Assembly: GCA_002392915.1 (NCBI GenBank)
Contig: DGHQ01000023.1
Location: 85,994 to 149,993 of the forward strand
Length of the DNA: 64,000 bases
Reading direction: 5' to 3'
From: Bacteroidales bacterium UBA3844
Lineage (GTDB): Bacteria > Bacteroidota > Bacteroidia > Bacteroidales > Paludibacteraceae
The notes beneath the pieces are model-generated. The model worked only from the letters and a program-made list of their open reading frames with translations. It was not told the origin of the DNA and did not search any database. Made by a program: the position numbers and the translations under genes. This document shows, one piece after another, positions 32,712 to 42,265 of this stretch (positions are counted from its first letter, which is position 1; every line of letters begins with the position of its first letter).

Positions 32712-33229
32712 AAAAAGTTTTTTCACTCCTAATCACGGCGTTTATAGCTGTTGCCAGTTTCGCCAAACCAGACTTCACAATTCCGCAAATTGAGAAGTAT
32801 GCAAATGCAGACGAATGTCGCAAAGACAATGACATTGCGTTGAAGACGGCAAATTTTTACTTGGATGCCGAACTTCCAGCCGACATCTATGAATCGAGAT
32901 TAGCAGCAAAATACATGTTTGTTTGGGTAGAAGCGTCTGATGAAATTTTGTTCACTGTCAGTCATGAAATAAGTCCATTTATGCATTGCCAAGATAAAGA
33001 CATATCTATTCAACTTATGGGGGCATATATGGCAGGTTGCATTATTTACTGTTTAGAAAACAAACAGAAAGACCACAACTTCGACATGCACTACTTCGCA
33101 CTCAGCAATATGATGACCTACTATGAAAAGAACAGGTCTATTACAGGATCCGACAAAGAGATGGACAAATTGCTTAAAGAATTAAAAAGCAGCAAGTTCA
33201 AAGCTAAAGAAGAGAAAAAGTTCAAATAA
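32708..33229 (+). CDS. Small exported protein of unknown function, coupled to the TPR protein
   Basis: 173 aa with a signal peptide (MKKVFSLLITAFIAVASFA). The mature part is mostly alpha-helical ('MGAYMAGCIIYCLENKQ', 'HYFALSNMMTYYEKNRSI') and ends in a Lys-rich tail. The ATG overlaps the stop of the TPR gene by 4 nt. The pair looks like a small secreted helical protein and its TPR partner. I do not recognise the family. Confidence 0.75.
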   Translation: MKKVFSLLITAFIAVASFAKPDFTIPQIEKYANADECRKDNDIALKTANFYLDAELPADIYESRLAAKYMFVWVEASDEILFTVSHEISPFMHCQDKDISIQLMGAYMAGCIIYCLENKQKDHNFDMHYFALSNMMTYYEKNRSITGSDKEMDKLLKELKSSKFKAKEEKKFK

Positions 33230-33282
33230 AAAAATGTAGGGGGGAAGGAAGCCCCTTCAAGACAAAGAAATATGCTGTAAGC

Positions 33283-33477
33283 AAAGAGGGTGTATCAAAA
33301 TGTAAAATCAAGTTTTTCGAACTTACATTTTGTCACTTTTTATATGAACAAAGCCGTTTCAGAGCTTAAAAATTACAGTTAAGTCTCTGAAACGGCTATA
33401 TTTTTGGAGAATTTAAAAATCAACTTACATTTTGATAGTTTGATTTTTGATAAATTGAGTTTTGATACACCCTCTTT
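33283..33477. mobile_element. 195-bp MITE with perfect 18-bp terminal inverted repeats
   Basis: The left end AAAGAGGGTGTATCAAAA (33283-33300) is the exact reverse complement of the right end at 33460-33477. An internal hairpin, AGCCGTTTCAGAG pairing with CTCTGAAACGGCT, sits near the middle, and further inverted pieces such as TTACATTTTG flank it. No coding capacity is present. GAGGGTGTATCAAAA-type ends are what I associate with IS1182-like or related Bacteroidota elements, so a full-length parent may exist elsewhere. Target-site duplication is unclear because both flanks are A/T runs. Confidence 0.8.
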
Positions 33478-33499
33478 TTTTCAAATAGATCACAATGGA

Positions 33500-34372
33500 T
33501 TAAGCAAGCATAGCGTTAAGTTCATCATCTGAAATTTTAAGACGTTTGGCAATCTCAGAAATAGAAAGCCCGCTTTCAATAAGAATTTTGATTGTCGAAA
33601 CCATACCCTCTTTCTTTCCTTTCTCCATACCTTTTTCCATACCTTTCTCCATACCAAGTTCAAAACCACGGGCCTCCATGTCTATCTCATCTTCAAGATA
33701 TTTCATGCTGGCTTCATAGCGTAGATACTCTTCATCGGAAAGAGCGGCAACTTTAGCTTTTTCAAGCAGTCGCAGCAACCCTTCGTCGGCACGATCGTAT
33801 ACTGATTTGTCGATTCTATCCATACGTCCTAAGTTTTTGAAACTGTTTATCCATATACTTTTTGTTGTAATGTCGTTGACATCCAACTTAAATTTCGGTA
33901 AAGATATAAAATATTTTCGATGTCTGTCCCAAAATATTTCCTCAGTATCGAGATCGCACTCTGCTGTGCGTGTGATCACCTTGTCGAGTCCAGCCAACCC
34001 GTCGGCCAGAATAAAGATTCCGATGATCTTGGAAATGTCTTGCTTCATATCTTTCCATACCAATCCTCTTTCAATCTTCCTGTGCATAAGATTGTAGATG
34101 TAGTAGTTCGCGCGTGTCTTGAAAAATTTTTGGTACGAATTCTGCATCTCTACCAGAATCATATCTCCCTTTTCTGTGGTGCAGAGCATGTCGAATATTA
34201 CTCCACGACGATTCTTAGCACTACGCGGCTCCTCCACATTTTCAAATTGTACACCTATGATTGTGTCTTCGTCGCCATCCAAAATGGCATTTAGAAAAGA
34301 CCTCATGATGATCGGGTCCGACATACAATACTTAAACCCAAAATCACATCGCAAATCAATGTATTTTCCCAT
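33500..34372 (-). CDS. Rpn-family PD-(D/E)XK nuclease / putative transposase
   Basis: 290 aa. It begins with the family signature 'YIDLRCDFGFKYCMSDP'. The nuclease core is D61 followed by E75-M-Q77 in 'GVIFDMLCTTEKGDMILVEMQ', the D-x(13)-E-x-Q active site of the Rpn (YhgA-like) recombination-promoting nucleases and of the PD-(D/E)XK family 'transposases' common in Bacteroidota. A coiled, repetitive segment (GMEKGMEKGMEKGKKEG) precedes a C-terminal helix-turn-helix-like tail 'SGLSISEIAKRLKISDDEL'. The C-terminal region of these proteins often varies by slippage, and some are now linked to phage defence. It lies right beside the MITE, with its own -7 box at 34442-34449. Confidence 0.85.
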   Translation of the reverse strand: MGKYIDLRCDFGFKYCMSDPIIMRSFLNAILDGDEDTIIGVQFENVEEPRSAKNRRGVIFDMLCTTEKGDMILVEMQNSYQKFFKTRANYYIYNLMHRKIERGLVWKDMKQDISKIIGIFILADGLAGLDKVITRTAECDLDTEEIFWDRHRKYFISLPKFKLDVNDITTKSIWINSFKNLGRMDRIDKSVYDRADEGLLRLLEKAKVAALSDEEYLRYEASMKYLEDEIDMEARGFELGMEKGMEKGMEKGKKEGMVSTIKILIESGLSISEIAKRLKISDDELNAMLA

Positions 34373-34441
34373 TGTTACTTTTTTTATGAAATTTGTACTG
34401 TTTTGTCAATCCATACAGACCAAACAAAACTATTATCTTTA

Positions 34442-34449
34442 CAAAGATA
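34442..34449 (-). promoter_or_regulatory. -7 box of the Rpn-family gene
   Basis: On minus this reads TATCTTTG (TAnnTTTG), implying a ~63-nt leader before the ATG at 34372. Confidence 0.5.
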
Positions 34450-34591
34450 CAATTATTTTTTTCAAACGCACGAACAACAGCATAATTTATCACACAACCC
34501 AAAAATCGTCATACGAAAAAATAGAAAATACGTAGCTTCTGTCTTTTGTGTAAAATCAACATCAAAAGAGTGTTTTTTTAGAAAATATCCG

Positions 34592-34599
34592 TAATTTTG
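34592..34599 (+). promoter_or_regulatory. -7 box of the NUDIX gene
   Basis: Reads TAATTTTG (TAnnTTTG). The start near 34606 rules out translation from the upstream in-frame codon at 34597 and supports the ATG at 34654. Confidence 0.6.
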
Positions 34600-34653
34600 T
34601 CATTGAGAGACGGAATTGCAACGTCTACTGACAATAACAAAAAAAGGAATACT

Positions 34654-35331
34654 ATGTATACATATAAACACCCCCACCCTGCGGTCACTGCGGACGCTGT
34701 AGTTTTTGGATTCGACGGCAAATCACTTAATCTGTTGCTAATCAACAGAGGTATTGAACCATACAAAGGATCTTGGGCTCTGCCAGGCGGTTTCATCAAC
34801 ATGAATGAGACAGCTGAGGATGGTGCGTTGCGTGAGCTTAAAGAGGAGACGGGAGTGGAAGATATTTATCTAGAGCAATTCCACTCGTTTACAGCAGTGG
34901 ATCGTGACCCACGTGAGCGAGTGATGACAATTGCTTTCCTTGCTTTTATACGTCAGGACGATTATTCAGTCGTAGCTGGCGACGATGCGGCAAAAGCACA
35001 ATGGTATCCTGTGAACCAATTGCCGGAACTTGCATTCGACCATGAGGAGATCATTAAAATGGCATTAGACAAGCTACGTTGGAAGATTATATATGAGCCT
35101 CTTGTGTTCCATCTTCTAAACGAAACATTCACAATGACACAGTTGCAGACTATCTACGAGGCTGTCATTGGCAAAGAGTTGGACCGTCGCAATTTCAATA
35201 AGAAAATGCTTCAGCTTGGTTATGTTGTGCCGACGGAGGAGCGTGTACAAGGAGTGGGACGCCCAGGAACTCTCTATATGTTCGACGAAGAGAAATACAG
35301 AGAGCAGATCAACAACAGAAACGTCTTTTGA
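34654..35331 (+). CDS. NUDIX domain protein with C-terminal winged helix (NrtR-like)
   Basis: 225 aa from the ATG at 34654. The NUDIX box is complete: G46-x5-E52-x7-R60-E61-L-x-E64-E65-x-G67, so hydrolysis of an ADP-sugar or similar nucleotide is possible. Residues ~145-215 ('FTMTQLQTIYEAVIGKELDRRNFNKKM' and 'PGTLYMFDEEKY') form a winged helix seen in NrtR-type regulators of NAD metabolism and in Bacteroidota sugar regulators such as AraR. Regulators often lose NUDIX catalytic residues; here they are intact, so it may be a bifunctional enzyme and sensor. The target is unknown. It is monocistronic and convergent with the phosphofructokinase gene. Confidence 0.88.
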   Translation: MYTYKHPHPAVTADAVVFGFDGKSLNLLLINRGIEPYKGSWALPGGFINMNETAEDGALRELKEETGVEDIYLEQFHSFTAVDRDPRERVMTIAFLAFIRQDDYSVVAGDDAAKAQWYPVNQLPELAFDHEEIIKMALDKLRWKIIYEPLVFHLLNETFTMTQLQTIYEAVIGKELDRRNFNKKMLQLGYVVPTEERVQGVGRPGTLYMFDEEKYREQINNRNVF

Positions 35332-35382
35332 AAACAAACATTCAAAACGTCCATACTTATTTTGGTGACGTATGGAAAACAA

Positions 35383-35416
35383 AAACCGAGCTGATTCACA
35401 CTGAATAGCTCGGTTT
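35383..35416. terminator. Bidirectional terminator between NUDIX and pfkA
   Basis: AAACCGAGCT (35383-35392) pairs with AGCTCGGTTT (35407-35416). T-runs follow on plus (TTTATTTTT) and on minus (TTTTTG). Confidence 0.85.
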
Positions 35417-35436
35417 ATTTTTATCGTTATTCTGAT

Positions 35437-36759
35437 TTATTTCATCACCAAAGGCTGACCTGTAGCCTCGACGACGCTCCACCAGAACTCGCCTTCAAGA
35501 TTGACCTTCTTACGCTGTGCTGTGGCAGCTTCGATAGGCAACAATGTGAATGATCCATTCCAGTAACCTACGACAAAATCAGTACGACCAGCCATAGCTG
35601 CGTGAACAGCATTGTGAGTCAACTGCTCGCAGAACTTACTGTCGTTGGCATTTGCAGGAATGCTGCGGATGATATAACTTGGGTCGATATACTTCACACA
35701 GATAGGAATATTCTTCTTATTGAAATACTCTGTGATCTGGTTTTTCATAAAGACTCCTATATCCTCGTGCAGGATATTGCCTGAAGCATCCTTCTTACGT
35801 TCACCCTGGAAGAACTGTTGACCGGCGCCTTCAGCCACGACAACAACAGCATGTTTCTTACGTTCCAAACGTTTTTCCAAAAGATTCAAGAATCCGTTTT
35901 GTGTCTCAGGATTGTCCAAGTCGAAATCCATCTCAGGAATCAGACAGAAATTCACGTCAGGCACAGCCAAAGCCACGTTAGCTGCGATGAAACCAGAGTC
36001 GCGGCCCATCAGTTTCACCAATGCCACACCGTTGATAGCACCCTTAGCCTCATAGTGGGCGTTTAGGATGATGCTTTGAGCGGCAGTGAAAGCAGACTCG
36101 AATCCAAAAGACTTCTCAATCAAGTTGATATCGTTATCAATAGTCTTAGGGACACCAGCCACAGCGATCTTCAAACCACGTTTCTCAATCTCCTTATAGA
36201 TACCGTGAGCTCCCTTTAGAGTACCGTCGCCACCGACACAGAACAAAATATTGATGTTGTTTCTTTCCAAAGTGTCGACGATTATCTCATAAGGTTGTTG
36301 TCCACGGGAAGAAGCCAACATACTACCACCATCCTTGTGGATATCATCCACCAAATCTGGATTCAAATCAACAAATGGAATCTGAAGATCCGGATTCAAA
36401 CCAGCGTAACCATATTGAACACCGACGATATTAGTCACACCATAACGGTTGTAGAGATGTGTCACCAAACCACGGATCACATTGTTCAATCCAGGGCACA
36501 AGCCACCACAAGTCACGATTGCGACCTTCGTCTTCGCAGGCTCGAAATATATCAATTCCTTCGGACCTGGTTTTTCGAAAGAGACCAGATCTTCGCCATT
36601 CTTAACGGAATTCATCACCTCACGAAGAGAAGAAGAGTAAAGCACACGCTCACCATCCTCAACGAAATCATATATACCGTCGCCCTTAACTTTCGACAAA
36701 TGAAGAGGAGTCTTAATCCTGCACTCTCCTAATGTTTTTACAGTGAAATCCATATCCAT
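35437..36759 (-). CDS. pfkA: ATP-dependent 6-phosphofructokinase, plant-type (long) subgroup
   Basis: 440 aa. It phosphorylates fructose-6-phosphate in glycolysis. Signatures are 'CGGLCPGLNNVIRGLV' (from residue 84), 'GGDGT' at 176-180 and 'PKTIDND' at 204-210, followed by 'FGFESAFTAAQ' and 'LMGRDSGFIA'. Gly at the GGDG position favours ATP, while the PKTIDND Lys occurs in PPi enzymes and also in plant-type ATP enzymes; together with the ~95-residue N-terminal extension this points to the plant-like group. PPi use is the alternative. Start at ATG 36759 or 36753. It has its own promoter. Confidence 0.9.
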   Translation of the reverse strand: MDMDFTVKTLGECRIKTPLHLSKVKGDGIYDFVEDGERVLYSSSLREVMNSVKNGEDLVSFEKPGPKELIYFEPAKTKVAIVTCGGLCPGLNNVIRGLVTHLYNRYGVTNIVGVQYGYAGLNPDLQIPFVDLNPDLVDDIHKDGGSMLASSRGQQPYEIIVDTLERNNINILFCVGGDGTLKGAHGIYKEIEKRGLKIAVAGVPKTIDNDINLIEKSFGFESAFTAAQSIILNAHYEAKGAINGVALVKLMGRDSGFIAANVALAVPDVNFCLIPEMDFDLDNPETQNGFLNLLEKRLERKKHAVVVVAEGAGQQFFQGERKKDASGNILHEDIGVFMKNQITEYFNKKNIPICVKYIDPSYIIRSIPANANDSKFCEQLTHNAVHAAMAGRTDFVVGYWNGSFTLLPIEAATAQRKKVNLEGEFWWSVVEATGQPLVMK

Positions 36760-36783
36760 AGATCAATCAGCTTTAGTTTTCTA

Positions 36784-36817
36784 CAAATTTAGTTTTTTTC
36801 GCTATTGGATGAGCAAA
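36784..36817 (-). promoter_or_regulatory. Promoter of pfkA
   Basis: On minus the -7 box is TAAATTTG (36784-36791), with a TTTG about 22 nt upstream serving as -33. Leader about 20 nt. Confidence 0.65.
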
Positions 36818-36866
36818 GATGAGCAGGAAAATTTATTTTCGATGAACATACAGACAGAATGTTGAC

Positions 36867-36904
36867 AAAAAAGGTTGTGATAGCATAGCCACCGCAACCT
36901 TTTT
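36867..36904 (-). terminator. Terminator closing the accessory surface-protein locus
   Basis: AAAAAAGGTTG on plus pairs with CAACCTTTTT around a 17-nt loop. On minus, the 3' side is T-rich directly after the FN3-protein stop codon at 36920. Confidence 0.7.
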
Positions 36905-36919
36905 GCTTATAAGACAAAA

Positions 36920-39073
36920 CTATCTTCTTTTTTTCTTATCTCTTAGAACTGCCTCGATTACAATTGGGTCTGTCTTCTTTGCAGGACAAACCCATTCTGT
37001 AGATATTGCTCGAATATAATAAACATATTGTTTATCAGTCATCACCTTTTTATCCTCATAAATTCGATCAGTAGGTTCTACTGATGCAATAGGATAAAAC
37101 GAACCATTATTCTCCTGTCTGTAAACTACATATCTATTGATCTTAGGTGCATTTTTCGAGTCCTCCCACATCAATTCAATCTTACGGATTTCATCATTGT
37201 TATATATTTTATGTGTAACAACACCTACACATTGACGAACACCATCAATTTTTATCTTTTCAGAATTAGAAGATGTGACATTACCAACTTGATCATATAC
37301 ATTCATGAAATACTGTACAAAAGAACCTGGTTCAAACATCTCCTTATCTTCATACTTAGTTGGCATTGTTTTCCTTCCAACGACATAAGTTTTCAATGTA
37401 TCAATTTTTCCATCATCAACACATCTCATAAGCATTGCTGATGCCAAATCCACACTTGGAGAATTCTGCCATGAGACTAGTATTTTTCCATCTTTCTGAG
37501 TCAGGAAATCAAAAGTAGCTCTAACAGGAGGAATTGTATCTGGCTTCAACAATTTCACTGCAGGCGACAATGGAGAAGGATTGAAATTCAAGTCCTTAGC
37601 TAAAACCTTGTAATAGATTTCGTTAGTCAATGTATTCAACGGAATGGAATATTTAACGATGGTATCAAAATATAGAGTATCCATCACATTGAAATAATCA
37701 TCGTTATCACCAGAATTTGAGAAGAACAACTGGTAACCTCTTAAATCTTGCTCTTTATTCTTATTCCAACAAACAGTTACAAGACCTGTAGAATCAATCG
37801 TCGCCTTCAATCCCGTTGGTGAAGCGGGAGGTATACTATCGTGATATGCATCCATGTATCGTTTAGAGCGCTTCAATTGTGACTTCTTCAGACCGAACAC
37901 ATCTATAGCATAATAATAAGTTTTTTCAGGAATTTCGTTAATTCTAAAACTCCTTTGATTAGGAGATAACATCACTTCGCCTACATAATCAAAATCTACA
38001 AAATTTGGAGTACGGCTAATCTTGAATCCCTTAATTTTTGATTCATATTTTTTATCCATAGACCACTTAATCTCTTTGTATTTCTTTTTTGCATTAGTGA
38101 TAATTGTGTCGATCTTAACATTAATCTTGTTAAAATTATAAACAGCCTCAGCTCCTATAATTTTTGTATAAGGACCGGTAAAACCAAATGCTGAATATCC
38201 AGCTACACGATAATAGAATCTTTCTTCGTCATTCGGGAAAGAATCTCTAAAAAGGACAATGTCAGATAACGATTCATCAGCATAGGCCTGAATAATAGGG
38301 CGTGGAGTGATAACCTCAAAGTGTACACTATCCTTACTTCTCTCCACAATGTATGCAGAATAAAATCCATCAGCAGCAGTAGCTGACCATTTCATTTGAG
38401 CGTCTTTCTCTGTCGGAGTGAGTGCGAAATCCTTCAATGGAGGCAAGATGCTTTTTGTCGGCATGTGTACGTCTACAATTCTGACTGACACATTCCGTTT
38501 AGATGCCTCATCCGCCCATATCACACGATATTGATATGAAGCATTCTTGTCGACATTTTTGTCGACATAGTGTAATGCTGCCGCCTTTGCTACAGGCAAC
38601 GAAATATCAGTGACAGCTAAAGACATGACGAACATCATCTGTTCTCCAAAGTCTTTTTTATTGTCCTTCGATTCAAAGACAGCTCTTGTAGTATCTTTTT
38701 GAAGTGTATCCTTGCCGTTATACTCTTTACTTATTGTTCCATAAAAACATTCTCTCAGCAATAGAATATCATCAGGAACATTGCGTAACTTAGACATCTC
38801 TTCATCCGACATTGGCTTTAACACACCTGATATTGAATGCCACTCTTTTTCTGTAACATTTTTTCTCTGCACTATATAACCTCTGTCCACACTACTTTTC
38901 AATCCGGCCATTGAAATTGGAGCCCATCTTAACGACACAGAATCTCCATGGTTAAAATAAGCCAACTCAATCTCATTATTTGTGGCACCATTTGCTATTG
39001 CTGACATCAGCAATAGCATAAGTGCTGTAATCCAACCTTTCTTTATCGAATTGCAAAACATATAACTTCTCAT
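36920..39073 (-). CDS. Exported protein with fibronectin type III-like repeats
   Basis: 717 aa. Start at the ATG at 39073 or 39061; both precede the signal peptide (ITALMLLLMSAIANGA). The body is a chain of FN3-like domains, seen in recurring 'IPPASPTGLKATIDSTGLVT', 'VCWNKNKEQDLRGYQLFF', 'IPPVRATFDFLTQKDGKILVSW' and 'IRKIELMWEDSKNAPKINRYVVYR'. No T9SS sorting domain is apparent; it ends 'VIEAVLRDKKKRR'. It could be a periplasmic or surface scaffold. It is the last gene of the minus-strand locus, 15 bp after the 1,058-aa gene, and appears to be co-transcribed with it. Confidence 0.78.
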   Translation of the reverse strand: MRSYMFCNSIKKGWITALMLLLMSAIANGATNNEIELAYFNHGDSVSLRWAPISMAGLKSSVDRGYIVQRKNVTEKEWHSISGVLKPMSDEEMSKLRNVPDDILLLRECFYGTISKEYNGKDTLQKDTTRAVFESKDNKKDFGEQMMFVMSLAVTDISLPVAKAAALHYVDKNVDKNASYQYRVIWADEASKRNVSVRIVDVHMPTKSILPPLKDFALTPTEKDAQMKWSATAADGFYSAYIVERSKDSVHFEVITPRPIIQAYADESLSDIVLFRDSFPNDEERFYYRVAGYSAFGFTGPYTKIIGAEAVYNFNKINVKIDTIITNAKKKYKEIKWSMDKKYESKIKGFKISRTPNFVDFDYVGEVMLSPNQRSFRINEIPEKTYYYAIDVFGLKKSQLKRSKRYMDAYHDSIPPASPTGLKATIDSTGLVTVCWNKNKEQDLRGYQLFFSNSGDNDDYFNVMDTLYFDTIVKYSIPLNTLTNEIYYKVLAKDLNFNPSPLSPAVKLLKPDTIPPVRATFDFLTQKDGKILVSWQNSPSVDLASAMLMRCVDDGKIDTLKTYVVGRKTMPTKYEDKEMFEPGSFVQYFMNVYDQVGNVTSSNSEKIKIDGVRQCVGVVTHKIYNNDEIRKIELMWEDSKNAPKINRYVVYRQENNGSFYPIASVEPTDRIYEDKKVMTDKQYVYYIRAISTEWVCPAKKTDPIVIEAVLRDKKKRR

Positions 39074-39088
39074 TTATCTGTTTATCAT

Positions 39089-42000
39089 CTAATTTTTTTT
39101 CGTTGCCGCTGAATTCGACGGAGGGAAAAGCACTCGTTCCCACTTACAAGACTCTCCAGCGTCAAACCATGCATCAGCGTCACCCTTGATCAAACCATGT
39201 AGCAAACGGAATCGGAATCCGAACTCACCAGCGATATGGTATGGTTTAGGGAATTCAGCCTGAAGAGATGCTCCAGCCTGGATATCCAAGAACTCATGGT
39301 GTTTATCTCTAAACGAAATACCAGCACCCAACGCTAAATATACGTATGTTCTTCCAGATCCACGGAAATCACTGCCTCCACACATGAAACTATCACGTCT
39401 TACGATCAATGCATCAGTACCACCCTTCAACTTAACATCGGCATAAATAAATTTATCCGGTCCACAATCAATGTCTACTGAAGCTCCAAATGCAAATCCA
39501 CTACCATTCTTCAACAAATCAACATTTTCTGGATTTGCCGCTTCCGACTTAACAACACCGAACAGACTAGTCAATGCTGGATTCAATGGAGGCAATTGAG
39601 AAGGAACCTCTCCCAACATGAAGTAACAGTTAACCTTAGCTATCTTAGCAAACTTCAATTCTACAGGAACTTCATTTGTTCCGATATGTAGATGCCACTT
39701 CTTTGGCTCTGTATGCAATTCAAACGGCACAATACCTGTCAAGACTTTAGCTGTGAACGCAATCTGGGCATTCATATCAAATATGTGCTCTATGAAATTG
39801 TATTCACTACGCAATGCTCCCTTGATATATGCATTCTTCGGATCATCAGACATTGCACTGACTGTACCATCCAATGTGATATTATTCAAACCGCCATCTG
39901 TGTTGAACTGCATTCCAAGGAATACACTTGCATTAACCAATTTTGGATTACCTACATAAACACCTATACCACCTTCAAATCCAAACTTGACATTAGGATC
40001 AGGGAAATAATTTGTTGTGACACCAGTGGTTTGGAGATCCTTAGTGAAATTCATCTTAGAATAAGCAGCGAAACTAACTGATCTCAAGAATACTCCTGGA
40101 GGGAACACCAATATACCTGGAGGGAACTTATCCACAGAAGCTCGTGCATACCAATAGCGATACTTCAAACGTTCTGTTCCTGAAGCAATCTCTTTATCAA
40201 TTTTACCAAATCTGGCCTCTGCCGACACACCAAGACTGATAGGAACAATCTCGAATCCGATCAATCCATGGAATCCCTTTCCATAGACCTCATCGTCTCT
40301 ATATATACCAATTCTTCCGTTCAACTTAAATGCAGAGTAATCTATCTTGATCCTTATGGAGTCGATTTGAAGATCCTTGGCTTTCCACTTTCCTTCAGCA
40401 TCAGGATTGTCGGCCTCTTTCTGCATAGTCATTGTGAATCCTGCAGTCACAGAAGCTCCTTCTTTATCTTTTTCCTCTTCTTTGTTGTCGGCCTTCTTCT
40501 TTTCGATCAACTCCAATTTGACGCCGGCACCCATCGAAATTAGTTTCTGCTCACCGTCATATCCAAATTTCAAATCCATCAAAGCAAAAGACAGACCTCC
40601 TAAATGGAAAGGCTCCATACTCTTAAGAGCAAAATTACCTCCATTGAAATGTGGACTATTGGTAGAGAATCTCATATTCTCAAACGTCAATCCCTCCATC
40701 TTCAACACTGATGTTTCAAGGTCAATTCCTCCAGTCAGATTGAAAGTGAAACCTTTCTTTTCTGGAGTCGTCGCTGTTGCAGGAGTCTTATCGTATGAGA
40801 TGTATGTTCCTGCTCCGATTGTCACAGTCGCCTTATCTTTAAGGAACGGCAAATTATATTGTGCATCTTTAGCCATAGATGCCTTTATGTTCATGCCCAA
40901 TTCGTCATTTTGTGAGTAGAATTTACCTTCCAATTTCACACATAAAGACTGTTCATTTTTATCCTTCAAAGGTTTGACTGTAACATCTCCTTCGATACCT
41001 CCACCAACAATTTTACTAGAAGCTACACCTAATGACAGTTTAGTCAAAGACACTCCTAAGACACTATTATCAATAAGGTTATTCTCCTCAACTGAATTAT
41101 TGCCTTTATTGGCAGTTTCTGAGGAAGCCCCTTCCGACTTGCCTGCGTCAGCTGTAGTCCCATTTGTAGTGTTATCCTTATTAACGACAGCATTATCATT
41201 TTCTTTCTGCTTATTTTTATCATAATTTACAGAAAACCAGCCCGATACTCCAGTCTCATCAATCAACATTGTTTTGACTTCTGCCGAAGAGAAAGGAAGA
41301 TCAGGGAATTGCTGCTTTAGGTCTACCTTTAAAGCATTCATAGCAAAACCTGTCCAAGTCTCAGGGTTGTCTGGCATTGGAGGTGTGTAACATGAAGGGA
41401 ATTCAAATCCGGCAGCATTACGGACAGAAGACAAGTCTGCCGTTAATCCATGAACTTCATAAATAATATCACCTGTACATTTAACTTTGAATGGCTTCTC
41501 AAATCCAGCTACGATGATAATATCAGAGAGGTTGGAAATTTCAACATCAAACTCTGCGGCCACTAGATCTTCCGCTTTTTCTTCAGGAGTCTTTTTACCA
41601 GAATCATCAGCATCACTTTTTGAGGCATCTGCAGTTGTTGATGGCGTATCTGTTTTTGCAGGATCATTTTGTTTTTGAGACTTTGTTGCCGGATAAATCA
41701 CATCACTGCTGAATTCAAACTTACCTTTAAGACGCATGTGTTTGAATCCATCACAATCAATCTCCATATAACTCTCCTTGCTGACACACATATAACACTT
41801 ACCTTCACACAACTCATATCGTGCGAATTCAAGTTTCTTATTATCTGGCACATCCAAGAAGATCTTAGAAGACCCTTTTCCTCTAAGCACAATATCTTCA
41901 CCTCTGAAGACAATCTGGCTCACACCGTTTTTTCCCTTACTTACAGAGAAAGGCAGTGTGAAGGCAGCACGAAGATTCATGGACACATTGCTGACATTGT

Positions 42001-42265
42001 CGACATCTCTCTTATAAGCAACGTTATCCAATGCGAACTCCAAACCAACACCACCAGCGAAATCATAAGAGAGTCCGATAGGTGTATTGTGAGGTTCCAG
42101 CAAATCCATCATATCGCCAAAACCATCCAACATCTTTGTCGGTTTGCCAGCCCCAGCAGCATCCCCACTCGGATTAGCGTCTCCAGCATAAACCAAAATA
42201 GAACAAGCTGCCATTATTCCCAACAGGAAATATCGAAGCATTTTTGTTGTCAAATTCTTTATCAT
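39089..42265 (-). CDS. Large exported beta-rich protein of unknown function
   Basis: 1,058 aa with a signal peptide (LRYFLLGIMAACSILVYAG); the Cys in it makes a lipoprotein possible but less likely. The protein is rich in alternating-polarity strands such as 'KYRYWYARASVDKFPPGILVF' and 'YVYLALGAGISFRDKHHEFLD', which suggests an outer-membrane or giant beta structure. Two low-complexity charged linkers occur ('KTDTPSTTADASKSDADD' and 'NKEEEKDKEGA'). I do not recognise the family. Its first ~118 codons have been duplicated upstream in a decayed copy (42797-43228). Its position, after immunity-like genes and before the FN3 protein, suggests it belongs to the surface or secretion machinery of the locus rather than to its effectors. 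Confidence 0.72.
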   Translation of the reverse strand: MIKNLTTKMLRYFLLGIMAACSILVYAGDANPSGDAAGAGKPTKMLDGFGDMMDLLEPHNTPIGLSYDFAGGVGLEFALDNVAYKRDVDNVSNVSMNLRAAFTLPFSVSKGKNGVSQIVFRGEDIVLRGKGSSKIFLDVPDNKKLEFARYELCEGKCYMCVSKESYMEIDCDGFKHMRLKGKFEFSSDVIYPATKSQKQNDPAKTDTPSTTADASKSDADDSGKKTPEEKAEDLVAAEFDVEISNLSDIIIVAGFEKPFKVKCTGDIIYEVHGLTADLSSVRNAAGFEFPSCYTPPMPDNPETWTGFAMNALKVDLKQQFPDLPFSSAEVKTMLIDETGVSGWFSVNYDKNKQKENDNAVVNKDNTTNGTTADAGKSEGASSETANKGNNSVEENNLIDNSVLGVSLTKLSLGVASSKIVGGGIEGDVTVKPLKDKNEQSLCVKLEGKFYSQNDELGMNIKASMAKDAQYNLPFLKDKATVTIGAGTYISYDKTPATATTPEKKGFTFNLTGGIDLETSVLKMEGLTFENMRFSTNSPHFNGGNFALKSMEPFHLGGLSFALMDLKFGYDGEQKLISMGAGVKLELIEKKKADNKEEEKDKEGASVTAGFTMTMQKEADNPDAEGKWKAKDLQIDSIRIKIDYSAFKLNGRIGIYRDDEVYGKGFHGLIGFEIVPISLGVSAEARFGKIDKEIASGTERLKYRYWYARASVDKFPPGILVFPPGVFLRSVSFAAYSKMNFTKDLQTTGVTTNYFPDPNVKFGFEGGIGVYVGNPKLVNASVFLGMQFNTDGGLNNITLDGTVSAMSDDPKNAYIKGALRSEYNFIEHIFDMNAQIAFTAKVLTGIVPFELHTEPKKWHLHIGTNEVPVELKFAKIAKVNCYFMLGEVPSQLPPLNPALTSLFGVVKSEAANPENVDLLKNGSGFAFGASVDIDCGPDKFIYADVKLKGGTDALIVRRDSFMCGGSDFRGSGRTYVYLALGAGISFRDKHHEFLDIQAGASLQAEFPKPYHIAGEFGFRFRLLHGLIKGDADAWFDAGESCKWERVLFPPSNSAATKKN

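Noticed and set aside
34597..34653. Upstream in-frame extension of the NUDIX gene
   Set aside because: It begins within the -7 box, before the predicted transcript start, and the homologous part starts at MYTYKHPHP.
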